A DNA stretch of 64,000 nt from Pseudomonas sp. Irchel 3E13 (GCF_900187455.1 NZ_FYDX01000014.1:62001-126000); one strand, 5' to 3'; positions 51,001 to 60,288 are shown, counted from the stretch's first letter. The notes: generated from the sequence alone by a model not told the origin. Translations and numbers: made by a program.

Positions 51001-51024
51001 TATACAAAACCCTGGAGTTGTACA
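51001..51024 (+). promoter_or_regulatory. LitR/PplR-type operator 1
   Basis: TATACA-N12-TGTACA, matching the T(G/A)TACA-N12-TGTA(C/T)A box I recall for class II LitR of P. putida. It lies 57 bp before the FAD oxidoreductase ATG, in the region shared with the divergent epimerase-hemH unit. Confidence 0.7.
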
Positions 51025-51080
51025 GGTTTGTCCGACAGCGTGGCTGTCTGTACCTACTAGAAGGTTCAAAGAGGCCCATC

Positions 51081-52067
51081 ATGACCGTACCTATCGCCAT
51101 CATCGGTGCCGGCATTGCCGGACTCTCTGCCGCCCAGGCCTTGCAGAAGGAAGGACTGACCGTCCACCTGTTCGACAAGGGGCACGGCAGCGGCGGACGT
51201 ATGGCCAGCAAGCGCAGCGAAGCCGGGGCGCTGGACCTCGGTGCGCAATACTTCACCGCCCGCGACCGCCGTTTCGTCGAGCAGATCCAGCACTGGCAAG
51301 CCAAGGGCTGGGTCGCGGAGTGGAAGCCACAGCTCTACAACTACCGCGACGGCCAGTTGAGCCCTTCGCCGGACGAACAGACCCGCTGGGTCGGCACGCC
51401 GCGCATGAGCGCCATCACCCGCGGCCTGCTCAAGGACGTCACGGTGAACTTCAGTTGCCGCATCAGTGAAGTCTTCCGCGGCAAACAGTACTGGCACCTG
51501 CAAGACACCGAAGGCTGCAGCCACGGCCCGTTCAGCAAGGTCATCGTCGCCGTGCCTGCACCGCAGGCCGCGGCCTTGCTGGCCGCCACGCCGAAACTCG
51601 CCGCCGCCGCGGCCGGCGTGCAGATGGAGCCGACCTGGGCCATCGCCCTCGGCTTCGACACCCCGCTGGCCACGCCCATGCAGGGCTGCTTCGTGCAGGA
51701 CTGCGCGCTCGACTGGCTGGCGCGCAACCGCAGCAAGCCGGGACGCGAGGAGCGCCTGGACACCTGGGTGCTGCACGCCACCTCGGCCTGGAGCAAACAG
51801 CACATCGACTTGCAGAAAGAGGCGGTGATCGAACAGTTGCTGGGCGATTTCGCCGAGCTGGTCGGCTGTGCGGTCCCGGCACCGAGCTTCACCCTGGCGC
51901 ACCGCTGGCTCTACGCACGCCCCGCCAGCAACCATGAGTGGGGCGCACTCGCCGATGCCGACCTGGGCCTCTATGCCTGCGGCGACTGGTGCCTGTCGGG
52001 CCGGGTCGAAGGCGCGTGGCTCAGCGGCCAGGAAGCCGCCCGCCGATTGATCGAACACCTCGAATAA
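51081..52067 (+). CDS. Renalase-like FAD-dependent oxidoreductase
   Basis: A 328-residue flavoprotein with the dinucleotide fold at the extreme N-terminus (IAIIGAGIAGLSAAQALQKE), the DKGHGSGGRMASKR motif and a C-terminal FAD segment (YACGDWCLSGRVEGAWLSG). It resembles bacterial renalase, which oxidises off-target NAD(P)H isomers. It is the first gene of the light-response block, preceded by operator 1. The longer open frame upstream is discarded because the fold begins at the chosen Met. Confidence 0.85.
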   Translation: MTVPIAIIGAGIAGLSAAQALQKEGLTVHLFDKGHGSGGRMASKRSEAGALDLGAQYFTARDRRFVEQIQHWQAKGWVAEWKPQLYNYRDGQLSPSPDEQTRWVGTPRMSAITRGLLKDVTVNFSCRISEVFRGKQYWHLQDTEGCSHGPFSKVIVAVPAPQAAALLAATPKLAAAAAGVQMEPTWAIALGFDTPLATPMQGCFVQDCALDWLARNRSKPGREERLDTWVLHATSAWSKQHIDLQKEAVIEQLLGDFAELVGCAVPAPSFTLAHRWLYARPASNHEWGALADADLGLYACGDWCLSGRVEGAWLSGQEAARRLIEHLE

Positions 52068-52099
52068 ACCCCGCGGGCAACGCGACCTCTACAGAAATA

Positions 52100-52160
52100 T
52101 TGACTTGTACAACTTCCGGCTTATGCTGAGCGAAGTTGTACAGGTTTTTATCTTTGTACA
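52100..52160 (+). promoter_or_regulatory. Light-regulated promoter with three TGTACA boxes
   Basis: Promoter TTGACT (52100-52105), 16-bp spacer, TATGCT (52122-52127). TGTACA occurs at 52106-52111 in the spacer, and TGTACA-N12-TGTACA (52137-52160) overlaps the predicted start. Such placement fits a dark-state repressor. The DUF523/DUF1722 ATG is at 52177. Confidence 0.75.
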
Positions 52161-52176
52161 AGAAAGGTTGCCCACC

Positions 52177-53133
52177 ATGCCCGCTACCAAGCCCAAAATT
52201 GCCCTCAGCGCCTGCCTCGCCGGTAAAGAAGTCCGCTTCAATGGCGGTCACAAGGAATCGCGCCTGTGCACCGAAGCGCTGGCGGAGCATTTCGAGCTGG
52301 TGCCCATCTGCCCCGAAGTGGCGATCGGCCTGGGCACGCCCCGTGCCGCGATCCACCTTGCCGGCGATCCCGCCCAGCCTCGCGCCGTCAACAGCCGCGA
52401 CGACACCATCGATGTTTCCGATGCGCTGATCCAGTACGCCGACCAGATGGCCGTCGAGCTGGACGATATCTGCGGCTACATCTTCATGCAGAAATCGCCG
52501 TCCTGCGGGCTGGAGCGCATCAAGGTCTACCAGGCCAACGGCTACCCCGCACGCGAGCGCGCCAGCGGCCTGTATGCCGCGCGTTTTCGCGAACTGCGCC
52601 CGGACCTGCCGCTGGAAGAAGAAGGCCGGCTGTGCGATCCGGTGCTGCGGGAAAATTTCATCATCCGCGTGCTGGCCTATGCCGACTGGCAACGCCTGTG
52701 CGCCGAGGGCCTGAGCCGTCACGCGCTGATCGCCTTCCACTCCCGCTACAAGTACCAATTGATGGCGCACAACCCCGAGCAATACAAAGTGCTCGGCAAG
52801 CTGCTGGGCAGCATGAGCCGCCAGGACGACCCGCAGCAGATCGGCCCGGCGTATTTCAGCCAGTTGATCGCCGCGCTGCGCCGCTGCGCCAACCGCGGCA
52901 CCCACGGCAATGTGCTGATGCACCTGAGCGGTTACCTGCGGCGCTTCCTCGACGCCGGGGACAAGCAGGAAATCCGCCGCGTGATCGAGCAATACATGGC
53001 CGGGATCGTCCCGCTGGTGGTGCCGCTGACGCTGCTCAAGCACCACCTCAATCATCATCCCGATGCGTACTTGCTGAGCCAGGTCTACCTGCAGCCGCAC
53101 CCGGAAAACCTGAGCCTGCGCAATGCCATCTGA
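52177..53133 (+). CDS. DUF523 and DUF1722 (YbgA) fusion protein
   Basis: A 318-residue two-domain protein. The N-terminal DUF523 (residues about 5-155) starts SACLAGKEVRFNGGHKES and contains FMQKSPSCGLERIK. The C-terminal DUF1722 covers about 190-310 (LIAFHSRYKYQLMAHNPEQY). The pair is common beside photolyase genes. Conserved cysteines (C13, and PSCG) suggest a metal or iron-sulphur site. Function unknown. It overlaps the next gene by 11 bp. Confidence 0.88.
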   Translation: MPATKPKIALSACLAGKEVRFNGGHKESRLCTEALAEHFELVPICPEVAIGLGTPRAAIHLAGDPAQPRAVNSRDDTIDVSDALIQYADQMAVELDDICGYIFMQKSPSCGLERIKVYQANGYPARERASGLYAARFRELRPDLPLEEEGRLCDPVLRENFIIRVLAYADWQRLCAEGLSRHALIAFHSRYKYQLMAHNPEQYKVLGKLLGSMSRQDDPQQIGPAYFSQLIAALRRCANRGTHGNVLMHLSGYLRRFLDAGDKQEIRRVIEQYMAGIVPLVVPLTLLKHHLNHHPDAYLLSQVYLQPHPENLSLRNAI

Positions 53134-54022
53134 ACCGCTGCTGCCCATTCGCGAAATCTCACGGCTGACCGGCGTAAACCCGGTCACCCTGCGCGCCTGG
53201 GAGCGGCGTTATGGCCTGGTGGTGCCGCAGCGCACCAGCAAGGGCCACCGGCTGTACAGCAGCGATCAGGTGGAACGCATCCGCAGCATTCTGTCGTGGC
53301 TCAACCGTGGAGTTGCGGTCAGTCAGGTGCTGCCGCTGCTCGACAGCGACAAGTCGCCCGAGCAGAGCATTCCCGGAGACGACTGGCAGGCGCTGCGCAC
53401 CCACCTCACCGAGTGCATCGCCCACCTCGCCGAGCGCCAGCTCGACCAGCAGTTCAACCAGGCCATGGCGCTCTACCCCGCCACCACCTTATGCGAACAA
53501 TTGCTGTTGCCCCTGCTCGGCCACCTCGAAGCACGCTGGCAAACCCACCCTACCGCCCGCCTCGAACAGGGCTTCTTCCACAGTTGGCTGCGCAGCAAGC
53601 TGGGGCTTCGGGTGTACCACAACAACCGCCAGTGCAACGGCGCGCCGGCGATGCTGATCAATGGCGGAGCCCTGCCATTCGATCCGCAGTTGTGGCTGTG
53701 CGCCTGGCTGGTGAGCGATGCCGGCTGCCCGGTGGAAGTGTTCGACAGCACCCTGCCCGCCCGCGACCTGGCACTGGGCGTCGAGCAACTGGGCGCGAGG
53801 GCGGTGCTGGTCAGCATTAATACCGCCCAGGACAGCGACCGCCTGCAACGCACCCTCGCGCCGCTGAGCGTACCGAAACTCCTGTTCGGCGCCGCGGTCA
53901 CTTTACACAAGCATGCGTTGCCGACAGATCCCGATTGGCACTTGCTCGACTCGCCCCTGGCGGCGTGCCGGTGCCTGCAAGACCTCAAGCCGCTTGCCGC
54001 GGAAAAAAACGGACCCGAATAA
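53123..54022 (+). CDS. MerR-family light-response regulator (class II LitR/PplR-like)
   Basis: A 299-residue regulator. Residues about 6-75 form a MerR HTH (IREISRLTGVNPVTLRAWER, RYGLVVPQR). The rest resembles the cobalamin-binding fold of CarH/LitR, but the B12 ligand motif (E/D)xHxxG and the W-x9-EH motif are absent (the equivalent stretch reads EARWQTHPTARLEQG). This is what class II LitR looks like. It probably represses the TGTACA promoters in the dark. Coupled to both neighbours: the stop overlaps the phrB ATG. Confidence 0.85.
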   Translation: MPSEPLLPIREISRLTGVNPVTLRAWERRYGLVVPQRTSKGHRLYSSDQVERIRSILSWLNRGVAVSQVLPLLDSDKSPEQSIPGDDWQALRTHLTECIAHLAERQLDQQFNQAMALYPATTLCEQLLLPLLGHLEARWQTHPTARLEQGFFHSWLRSKLGLRVYHNNRQCNGAPAMLINGGALPFDPQLWLCAWLVSDAGCPVEVFDSTLPARDLALGVEQLGARAVLVSINTAQDSDRLQRTLAPLSVPKLLFGAAVTLHKHALPTDPDWHLLDSPLAACRCLQDLKPLAAEKNGPE

Positions 54023-55461
54023 TGCAATTGATCTGGCTGCGCAGCGACCTGCGCCTGCATGACAACACCGCCCTGGCCGCCGCGTGCGAGCGCGGCCCGT
54101 GCCTGGCGCTCTGGCTGGTCAGCCCGGCGCAATGGAAGCGTCACGATGACGCCGCCTGCAAGGTGGACTTCTGGCTGCGCAATCTGGAGGCGCTGAAACA
54201 GGCGCTCGGCGAACTGAACATCCCGCTGCTTATTCGTGTAGCCGATGACTGGAAAGACGCACCCCGGGTGCTCCACGAGGTATGCCGGGAGCACGGCGTG
54301 CAGGATGTGCACGTCAACGAGGAATACGGGATCAACGAACAGCAGCGTGATCGCGACGTCGGCGAATACCTGCAACAGCATGGCATCGGCCTGCACAGCT
54401 ACCTTGATCAGTTGCTGTTCAAACCGGGCACGGTGCTCACTCGCCAGGGCGGTTACTTCAAGGTCTTCACCCAGTTCCGCAAGCTCTGTTACCAGCGCCT
54501 GCACCACGGCCTGCCCGCCTTGCAGCCGTTGCCGCGCAAGCAGGCGAAGACTGCCATCGCCAGTGACGATGTCCCACGACATATCGAAGGCTTTCCCACT
54601 CCCGCAGCGTCGCTGCGCGAGCAGTGGCCGGCAGGCGAAGACCACGCCCGCGAGCGACTGGCCGGCTTCGTCGAAGACGACATGGCGGACTACACCGAAC
54701 AACGCGACCTGCCCGCCGTCGACGGCACCAGCCAACTGTCGCCCTACCTCGCCGCCGGGGTGATTTCCGTGCGCCAGTGCCTGCACGCCGCGATTGCCAA
54801 CAACTACGGCGAGTTCGAAAGCGGCAATCCCGGCGCCGTTACCTGGGTCAACGAGTTGCTCTGGCGCGAGTTCTACAAACATGTACTCGTCGGCTATCCA
54901 AGGGTTTCTCGCCACCGCGCCTTCCGCCCGGCGACCGAAGCGGTGAAATGGCGCGACGCCCCCAAAGACCTCGCCGCCTGGCAGGAGGGCCGCACCGGCA
55001 TCCCGATTGTCGATGCCGCCATGCGCCAATTGCTCGCCACCGGCTGGATGCACAACCGCCTGCGCATGGTGGTGGCGATGTTCCTGAGCAAGAACCTGCT
55101 GATCGACTGGCGCGAGGGCGAAGCTTTTTTCATGCGCCATCTGATAGACGGCGACCTGGCCGCAAACAACGGCGGTTGGCAGTGGAGTGCGTCCACGGGC
55201 ACCGACGCTGCGCCGTATTTCCGGGTGTTCAACCCCGTCAGCCAATCCGAGCGCTTCGACAGCAAGGGCCGCTTCCTGCGACACTGGCTGCCGGAGTTGA
55301 AAGCGCTGGACGATAAGGATATCCACAGCCCCGGCGGGCTGTTCGGCGTGCAAGGTTATCCACAGCCCATCGTCGACCTTGGCCCAAGCCGCCAGCGCGC
55401 CATCGACGCTTTCCGACAACTGCCCAAAGAGCACAGCAACGAAGATGCCCTTGAATACTGA
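54022..55461 (+). CDS. phrB: Deoxyribodipyrimidine photolyase
   Basis: A 479-residue CPD photolyase. MQLIWLRSDLRLHDNTALA begins the antenna domain. The FAD domain has TGWMHNRLRMVVAMFLSKNL, DWREGEAFFMRHLIDGDLAA (its end shown in part) and NGGWQWSASTGTDAAPYFRV. It repairs UV pyrimidine dimers with light. The TAATG overlap with the regulator gene fixes the start. Confidence 0.96.
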   Translation: MQLIWLRSDLRLHDNTALAAACERGPCLALWLVSPAQWKRHDDAACKVDFWLRNLEALKQALGELNIPLLIRVADDWKDAPRVLHEVCREHGVQDVHVNEEYGINEQQRDRDVGEYLQQHGIGLHSYLDQLLFKPGTVLTRQGGYFKVFTQFRKLCYQRLHHGLPALQPLPRKQAKTAIASDDVPRHIEGFPTPAASLREQWPAGEDHARERLAGFVEDDMADYTEQRDLPAVDGTSQLSPYLAAGVISVRQCLHAAIANNYGEFESGNPGAVTWVNELLWREFYKHVLVGYPRVSRHRAFRPATEAVKWRDAPKDLAAWQEGRTGIPIVDAAMRQLLATGWMHNRLRMVVAMFLSKNLLIDWREGEAFFMRHLIDGDLAANNGGWQWSASTGTDAAPYFRVFNPVSQSERFDSKGRFLRHWLPELKALDDKDIHSPGGLFGVQGYPQPIVDLGPSRQRAIDAFRQLPKEHSNEDALEY

Positions 55462-56149
55462 GGATCCGAAACGTATCTGGGTAACCGGCGCCAGCGGTGG
55501 TTTGGGCCATGCGTTGGCAGCACAGTTGCTCATGCTCGGTCACCATGTGGCGATCAGCGGCCGCGCGCCATTCGACCCCCTTCCCGACAGCCTCGCCCGG
55601 CACTGCCTGGTACTGGACGGTGACTTGAGCGATGCCGCGCAAGCCGAGCAGATGAGCCAGCGTATCCAGCAACGCTGGGGCGCGCTCGACACCCTGATCC
55701 TCAACGCAGGGACATGCGACTACCTCGACGCGGAGTCCAGCGGTACGGACATGTTCGAAGCACTGATCCAGAGCAACCTGTCTGCCAGCACCCAGTGCCT
55801 GCAAAGCGCCCTGCCGCTCTTGCAGGCGGGACAGACGGCCCACGTCGTGGCCATCCTGAGCAGCATCACCGCGCTCCAGCAACATGAGAGCAGCCAGTGG
55901 CCCTCGGCGCAGAACAGCCTGGGGCAGTGGTTCAGTGAGGTTCGCAGCGTGCTTTCGCCCAAGGAAATCGACCTCACGCTGGTCGCGCCGCAGAACCTGA
56001 AAAAGCCCGTCACCCTGGCCGTGGCACTGCCGCAGAACTGGGACGCGCAAAGCGCCGCGCAAGCGATTATCCAGCGCTTGTCTCAGCGGATGCCCGTAAT
56101 GGTTCTGGAAGCGTTGTCGGTCAGCAGTCTGTGGCCGTTGCGGCGTTGA
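55445..56149 (+). CDS. Short-chain dehydrogenase/reductase
   Basis: A 234-residue SDR with the nucleotide motif VTGASGGLGHALAAQ and LILNAGTCD. The catalytic Tyr-x3-Lys pattern is not clear: SSITALQQHESSQWPSAQNS appears where YxxxK is expected, so activity may be atypical or lost. It overlaps the end of phrB by 17 bp and closes the light-response operon. Confidence 0.82.
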   Translation: MPLNTEDPKRIWVTGASGGLGHALAAQLLMLGHHVAISGRAPFDPLPDSLARHCLVLDGDLSDAAQAEQMSQRIQQRWGALDTLILNAGTCDYLDAESSGTDMFEALIQSNLSASTQCLQSALPLLQAGQTAHVVAILSSITALQQHESSQWPSAQNSLGQWFSEVRSVLSPKEIDLTLVAPQNLKKPVTLAVALPQNWDAQSAAQAIIQRLSQRMPVMVLEALSVSSLWPLRR

Positions 56150-56160
56150 CCGAAAATGAA

Positions 56161-56186
56161 ACCGGGGCCGCAATAGCGGCCCCGGT
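56161..56186 (-). terminator. Terminator between the SDR and pagL genes
   Basis: ACCGGGGCCGC, loop AATA, GCGGCCCCGGT. On the minus strand the tail TTTCATTTTC follows, so it terminates pagL; it may also end the plus-strand operon. Confidence 0.8.
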
Positions 56187-56198
56187 CACGTGTAGCGA

Positions 56199-56717
56199 TC
56201 AGAGCGACATGCGGTAATGCAGGGCGAAACTCTCGACACCATCGTTCGGCTGGCTGAGGCCCGCGTTGGAATAGTGGATCGCCCGAATCCCCACTTCATG
56301 CCCCCCGGCAAAGCGCAGGCCAAAGCCGATGCGGTCTTCGAACTGGAAGGACGAACCCAGTTTGTTGCTTTCAAGTTCGGTGTGAGCAAATGCGGCCACC
56401 CCGACGCCGGCCTCGATGTACGGCTTGACCGACTCGCCGGCGAATTCATAAACGAACACCGGCGCGAACGACAGGCTGTGGTTGTTCGACGTCTTGTCCC
56501 CGTCCCAGAAGGTGTAGCCGCCGTCCCAGTAGCCGGTCAGACGGCCGACACTGGTCTGCCACCAACTGGCATCCCAGTTGGATTGCACGCCGATGCGGTA
56601 GGTCATGGTGGAGTCGCTGGTCTGGCCGACAGCGAAGGTGATATCCGCGGCCTGTGCGGTGAAGGTGTGCCCCAGGGTTGCGGCTGCAACCACAGCCAAG
56701 CAAAGCAGTTTCTTCAT
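56199..56717 (-). CDS. pagL: Lipid A 3-O-deacylase
   Basis: A 172-residue outer-membrane barrel enzyme that removes the 3-O acyl chain from lipid A. The signal peptide ends near TAQA-ADI. The catalytic triad is present as H148, S150 and E162 (IHYSNAGL and GVES). These equal H126, S128 and E140 of mature P. aeruginosa PagL, an offset of 22. The start MKKLLCLAVV was used in place of a longer upstream ATG. It lies 115 bp downstream of murI and may have its own promoter. Confidence 0.92.
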   Translation of the reverse strand: MKKLLCLAVVAAATLGHTFTAQAADITFAVGQTSDSTMTYRIGVQSNWDASWWQTSVGRLTGYWDGGYTFWDGDKTSNNHSLSFAPVFVYEFAGESVKPYIEAGVGVAAFAHTELESNKLGSSFQFEDRIGFGLRFAGGHEVGIRAIHYSNAGLSQPNDGVESFALHYRMSL

Positions 56718-56832
56718 GAGAAACGTCCTTTTAAATCCGTTTGTTGGTTTTTTTGTCTCATCAGACAACGTAGTAGAAATCAGCGCATGCAAAGGAGTTC
56801 ACTGGATTTCGACGTTTTTTTTCCTACGTCGA

Positions 56833-57633
56833 TTACCTATTGAAGCTTTGCACACAGTCAGATTTATTCCACAACAAAGGCAGGATGTTTCGCAGATGTT
56901 CGGGGTCGGCACTGGTCCAGAACTGTGTAGGACGCGCGGGGCCGGCCGCCAGAAGGTGGCGCTCGGCCAGCAGCCGCTGGAGTTGCCGGGCCACGGCGGC
57001 GCCAGTGTCGATGATGGCCACCGATGCCGGGACCATTTCGGCCAGCAGGGGCTTGAGGAAGGGGTAATGGGTGCAACCAAGAATGATGGTGTCGCACCCT
57101 GCCGCCAGGAGCGGTTCGACATAGCCTTGCAAGAGCTGGCGCAAGGCCGGGCTGTCGAGGTCACCCGACTCGATCAATTCCACCAGCCCCGGGCAGGGCT
57201 GGGTCACCACCCGCACATCCGTGGCGAAGCGATCGAGCAAGGCCGCGAACTTGGCGCTCTGCAGGGTGCCGGTGGTGGCCAGCACCCCGACCACGCCGCT
57301 GCGGGTTGCCGCCGCGGCCGGTTTCACCGCCGGTTCCATGCCCACCAGCGGCCATTGCGGGAAACGCTCGCGAAGGTCGGCGGCGGCGGCAACGGTGGCG
57401 GTATTGCAGGCCAGGACCACGGCCTTGACGCCCTGCTCCTGGAAGAATTCGGCCACCTTGCGGCAGCGCTGGCGAATGAACTCCGGGGACTTCTCGCCAT
57501 AGGGAATATTGCCGCAGTCGGCCACGTACAGCAGCGACTCATTGGGCAGCAGCCGGTTGATTTCCGCCAGCACCGACAGGCCGCCGACACCGGAGTCGAA
57601 CACGCCGACCGGCGCTGCCGAGGCCTCAGCCAT
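56833..57633 (-). CDS. murI: Glutamate racemase
   Basis: A 266-residue enzyme making D-glutamate for peptidoglycan. The paired catalytic cysteines are C76 (ACNTAT) and C187 (GCTHYP), with GVFDSGVGGLS at the N-terminus. Start MAEASAAPVG overlaps the moeB end by 8 bp. Last gene of the hemA operon. Confidence 0.95.
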   Translation of the reverse strand: MAEASAAPVGVFDSGVGGLSVLAEINRLLPNESLLYVADCGNIPYGEKSPEFIRQRCRKVAEFFQEQGVKAVVLACNTATVAAAADLRERFPQWPLVGMEPAVKPAAAATRSGVVGVLATTGTLQSAKFAALLDRFATDVRVVTQPCPGLVELIESGDLDSPALRQLLQGYVEPLLAAGCDTIILGCTHYPFLKPLLAEMVPASVAIIDTGAAVARQLQRLLAERHLLAAGPARPTQFWTSADPEHLRNILPLLWNKSDCVQSFNR

Positions 57634-58381
57634 GGACGGTCCCACAGACGGCGCAACCCGGATCGCGCTTGACCCGCAACTCGCGGAAACGCGTGCCCAG
57701 TGCATCGATCAACAGCAGGCGTCCCACCAGCGGCTCGCCGAAGCCCGCAAGCAGCTTCAGTGCTTCGAGCGCCTGAAGGCTGCCGACCAGCCCCACCAGC
57801 GGCCCGACCACACCGGCTTCGCTGCAGGTCAGTTCGGCATCGCTGCCGTGGCCGTAGAGGCAGTGGTAGCACGGACTTTCAGGGCGACGGGGATCGAACA
57901 CCGACAATTGCCCTTCCAGACGGATCGCCGCGCCGCTGACCAGCGGCTTGCCGGCCTTGACGCACGCCGCGTTGACCGCTTCGCGGGTAGCGAAATTGTC
58001 CGAGCAGTCCAGCACTAGGTCCACGGCATCCACCGCTGCGGCCAGGGAATCTTCATCGAGCGCCTGGCGATGCGGCACCAGATTGATATCCGGGTTGATC
58101 GCGCGCAGCCGCGTCAGCGCCGAGTCCACCTTGGGCTGACCGACCGAAGCGCTGTCATGGATGATCTGCCGTTGCAGGTTGGTCAGGTCAACCGTGTCGA
58201 AATCCGCCAGGTGCAGGGTGCCGACACCTGCGGCCGCCAGGTACAAGGCCACCGGCGAGCCAAGGCCGCCGAGGCCGATAATCAATGCGCGGCTGTCCTT
58301 GAGGCGCAACTGGCCGTCGATATCGATCTGCGCCAGGAGGATCTGGCGGCTGTAACGCAGCAGTTCCTCGTCGGTCAGCAC
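57626..58381 (-). CDS. moeB: Molybdopterin-synthase adenylyltransferase
   Basis: A 251-residue ThiF/MoeB protein that adenylates the C-terminal Gly of MoaD. The ATP motif is LIIGLGGLGSPVALYLAAAG, and the catalytic-lysine region follows. Zinc-site cysteines are in ESPCYHCLYG and DPGCAVCG. It overlaps prmC by 7 bp. Confidence 0.93.
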   Translation of the reverse strand: MLTDEELLRYSRQILLAQIDIDGQLRLKDSRALIIGLGGLGSPVALYLAAAGVGTLHLADFDTVDLTNLQRQIIHDSASVGQPKVDSALTRLRAINPDINLVPHRQALDEDSLAAAVDAVDLVLDCSDNFATREAVNAACVKAGKPLVSGAAIRLEGQLSVFDPRRPESPCYHCLYGHGSDAELTCSEAGVVGPLVGLVGSLQALEALKLLAGFGEPLVGRLLLIDALGTRFRELRVKRDPGCAVCGTVHG

Positions 58382-59205
58382 GACAGGCGCCCCAGGGTGA
58401 TGCGCTCGTGGCCACCCAGGTCGAGGCGGCTTTCGATCTGTTCGAAGCCGTGCCGGGCCAGCAGTTCGCGGACCGCGGCGGCCTGGTCGTAGCCGTGCTC
58501 CAGCAGCAGCCAGCCACCCGCCAGCAGGTGAGCCGGCGCCTCGGCGACGATCTGGCGCAGGTCGTCCAGGCCATCATTGCCCGCCACCAGCGCACTGCTG
58601 GGCTCGAAACGCACATCGCCGGCGACCAGATGCGGGTCTTCGGCGGCAATGTAAGGCGGGTTGCTGATGATCAACTGGAAACGCTGTTCGGCGAGTGCAC
58701 TGAACCAGTGGCTGGTGAGCACGGTGACGTTGTCCAGTTGCAGGCGCTGGCGATTGCGCTCGGCCAGGGCCACGGCTTCCAGCACCCGGTCGACTGCGGT
58801 CACCTGCCATTGCCGGCGCTCGCTGGCCAGGGCCAGAGCAATGGCGCCGGTTCCGGTGCCGAGGTCGAGCACTTTCGCCGGCTCGGCGGGCAGCAATGCC
58901 AGGGCGGTTTCCACCAGCAGCTCGGTTTCCGGGCGCGGGATCAGGGTATGCGGCGCGACTTCCAGGTCCAGGTTCCAGAACCCTTGCTGGCCGAGAATAT
59001 AGGCCACCGGCTCACCCGCGCGACGGCGCTGCAGGTAGCTGGCGAACGTCTGCGCCGCCTCGCTGCTGACGATGCGCTCCGGCCAGGTGTGAAGGTAACT
59101 GCGGGATTTGCCGATGGCGGCAGCCAGGAGCAGTTCGATATCCAGACGCGCGGTCGGCGAGTCGGGAAGCTCCGCGCCGCGAAGCAGGCTGGCAATGATG
59201 GTCAT
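58375..59205 (-). CDS. prmC: Peptide chain release factor N5-glutamine methyltransferase
   Basis: A 276-residue SAM enzyme that methylates the Gln of the GGQ motif of RF1 and RF2. It has VLDLGTGTGAIALALA and the glutamine-binding NPPYI. The ATG follows the prfA stop directly, so enzyme and substrate are coexpressed. Confidence 0.95.
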   Translation of the reverse strand: MTIIASLLRGAELPDSPTARLDIELLLAAAIGKSRSYLHTWPERIVSSEAAQTFASYLQRRRAGEPVAYILGQQGFWNLDLEVAPHTLIPRPETELLVETALALLPAEPAKVLDLGTGTGAIALALASERRQWQVTAVDRVLEAVALAERNRQRLQLDNVTVLTSHWFSALAEQRFQLIISNPPYIAAEDPHLVAGDVRFEPSSALVAGNDGLDDLRQIVAEAPAHLLAGGWLLLEHGYDQAAAVRELLARHGFEQIESRLDLGGHERITLGRLSC

Positions 59206-60288
59206 TTAGTCACCCAGTGCGGCCAGTTGATCGGCCTGGTATTCGGCCAGCAGCGGCTCGATGATCGCATCCACGCCACCCGCGAGCACTTCGTCCAGCG
59301 AGTAGAGCGTCAGGTTGATGCGGTGGTCGGTGACCCGACCCTGTGGATAGTTGTAGGTGCGGATGCGCTCGGAGCGGTCGCCGGAACCGACCAGCAGCTT
59401 GCGCTCGCTGGCGATGGCATTCTGCGCGGCGCTGGTCTGCATGTCGTTGAGCCGCGCCGACAGCCAGGACATGGCCCGCGCGCGGTTCTTGTGCTGCGAG
59501 CGCTCTTCCTGGCACTCGACCACTGTGCCGGTAGGCAAGTGGGTGATGCGGATCGCCGAGTCGGTCTTGTTCACGTGCTGACCACCGGCGCCCGAGGCGC
59601 GGTAGGTATCGACGCGCAGGTCGGCCGGGTTGATCTCGATCGCCGCTTGTTCATCCGGCTCGGGCAGCACCGCCACGGTGCAGGCCGAGGTGTGGATACG
59701 GCCCTGGGATTCGGTTTCCGGCACCCGCTGCACGCGGTGCGCGCCGGACTCGAACTTGAGCTTGCCGTAGACACTGTCGCCCTCGACGCGGGCGATGATT
59801 TCCTTGTAGCCGCCGTGCTCACCCTCGTTTTCCGAGAGGATTTCCAGGCGCCAGCCACGCCGCTCGGCGTAGCGCGAATACATGCGGAACAGGTCCCCGG
59901 AGAAGATCGCCGCCTCGTCGCCGCCGGTCCCTGCGCGGATTTCCAGGAACACGTTGCGGCCGTCGTTGGGGTCCTTGGGCAGCAGCAGGCGTTGCAACTG
60001 GGCTTCCAGTTCCTGCAGTTGCTCCTTGGCTTCACGAACTTCTTCGACAGCCATTTCCCGCATGTCGGGGTCGCTGTCCTTGAGCAGTGCCTGGGCCTGC
60101 TCGAGGTCGTCCTGCAACTTGCACCACTGGGCATACCCGGCAGCCACCGGTTCGACCTCGGCATACTCGCGGGAGTAGGCGCGGAAACGGGTCTGGTCGG
60201 AAATGACCTCGGCATCGCCCAGCAGGGCGGTCAGTTCCTCGAAGCGGTCCTGGAGGATTTCCAGTTTTCTGAGCAGCGACGCTTTCAT
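59206..60288 (-). CDS. prfA: Peptide chain release factor 1
   Basis: A 360-residue RF1. The GGQ loop is SGAGGQHVNKTDSA and the codon-recognition region contains PETESQGRIHTSA. Acts on UAA and UAG. Starts in a 4-bp overlap with hemA. Confidence 0.97.
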   Translation of the reverse strand: MKASLLRKLEILQDRFEELTALLGDAEVISDQTRFRAYSREYAEVEPVAAGYAQWCKLQDDLEQAQALLKDSDPDMREMAVEEVREAKEQLQELEAQLQRLLLPKDPNDGRNVFLEIRAGTGGDEAAIFSGDLFRMYSRYAERRGWRLEILSENEGEHGGYKEIIARVEGDSVYGKLKFESGAHRVQRVPETESQGRIHTSACTVAVLPEPDEQAAIEINPADLRVDTYRASGAGGQHVNKTDSAIRITHLPTGTVVECQEERSQHKNRARAMSWLSARLNDMQTSAAQNAIASERKLLVGSGDRSERIRTYNYPQGRVTDHRINLTLYSLDEVLAGGVDAIIEPLLAEYQADQLAALGD

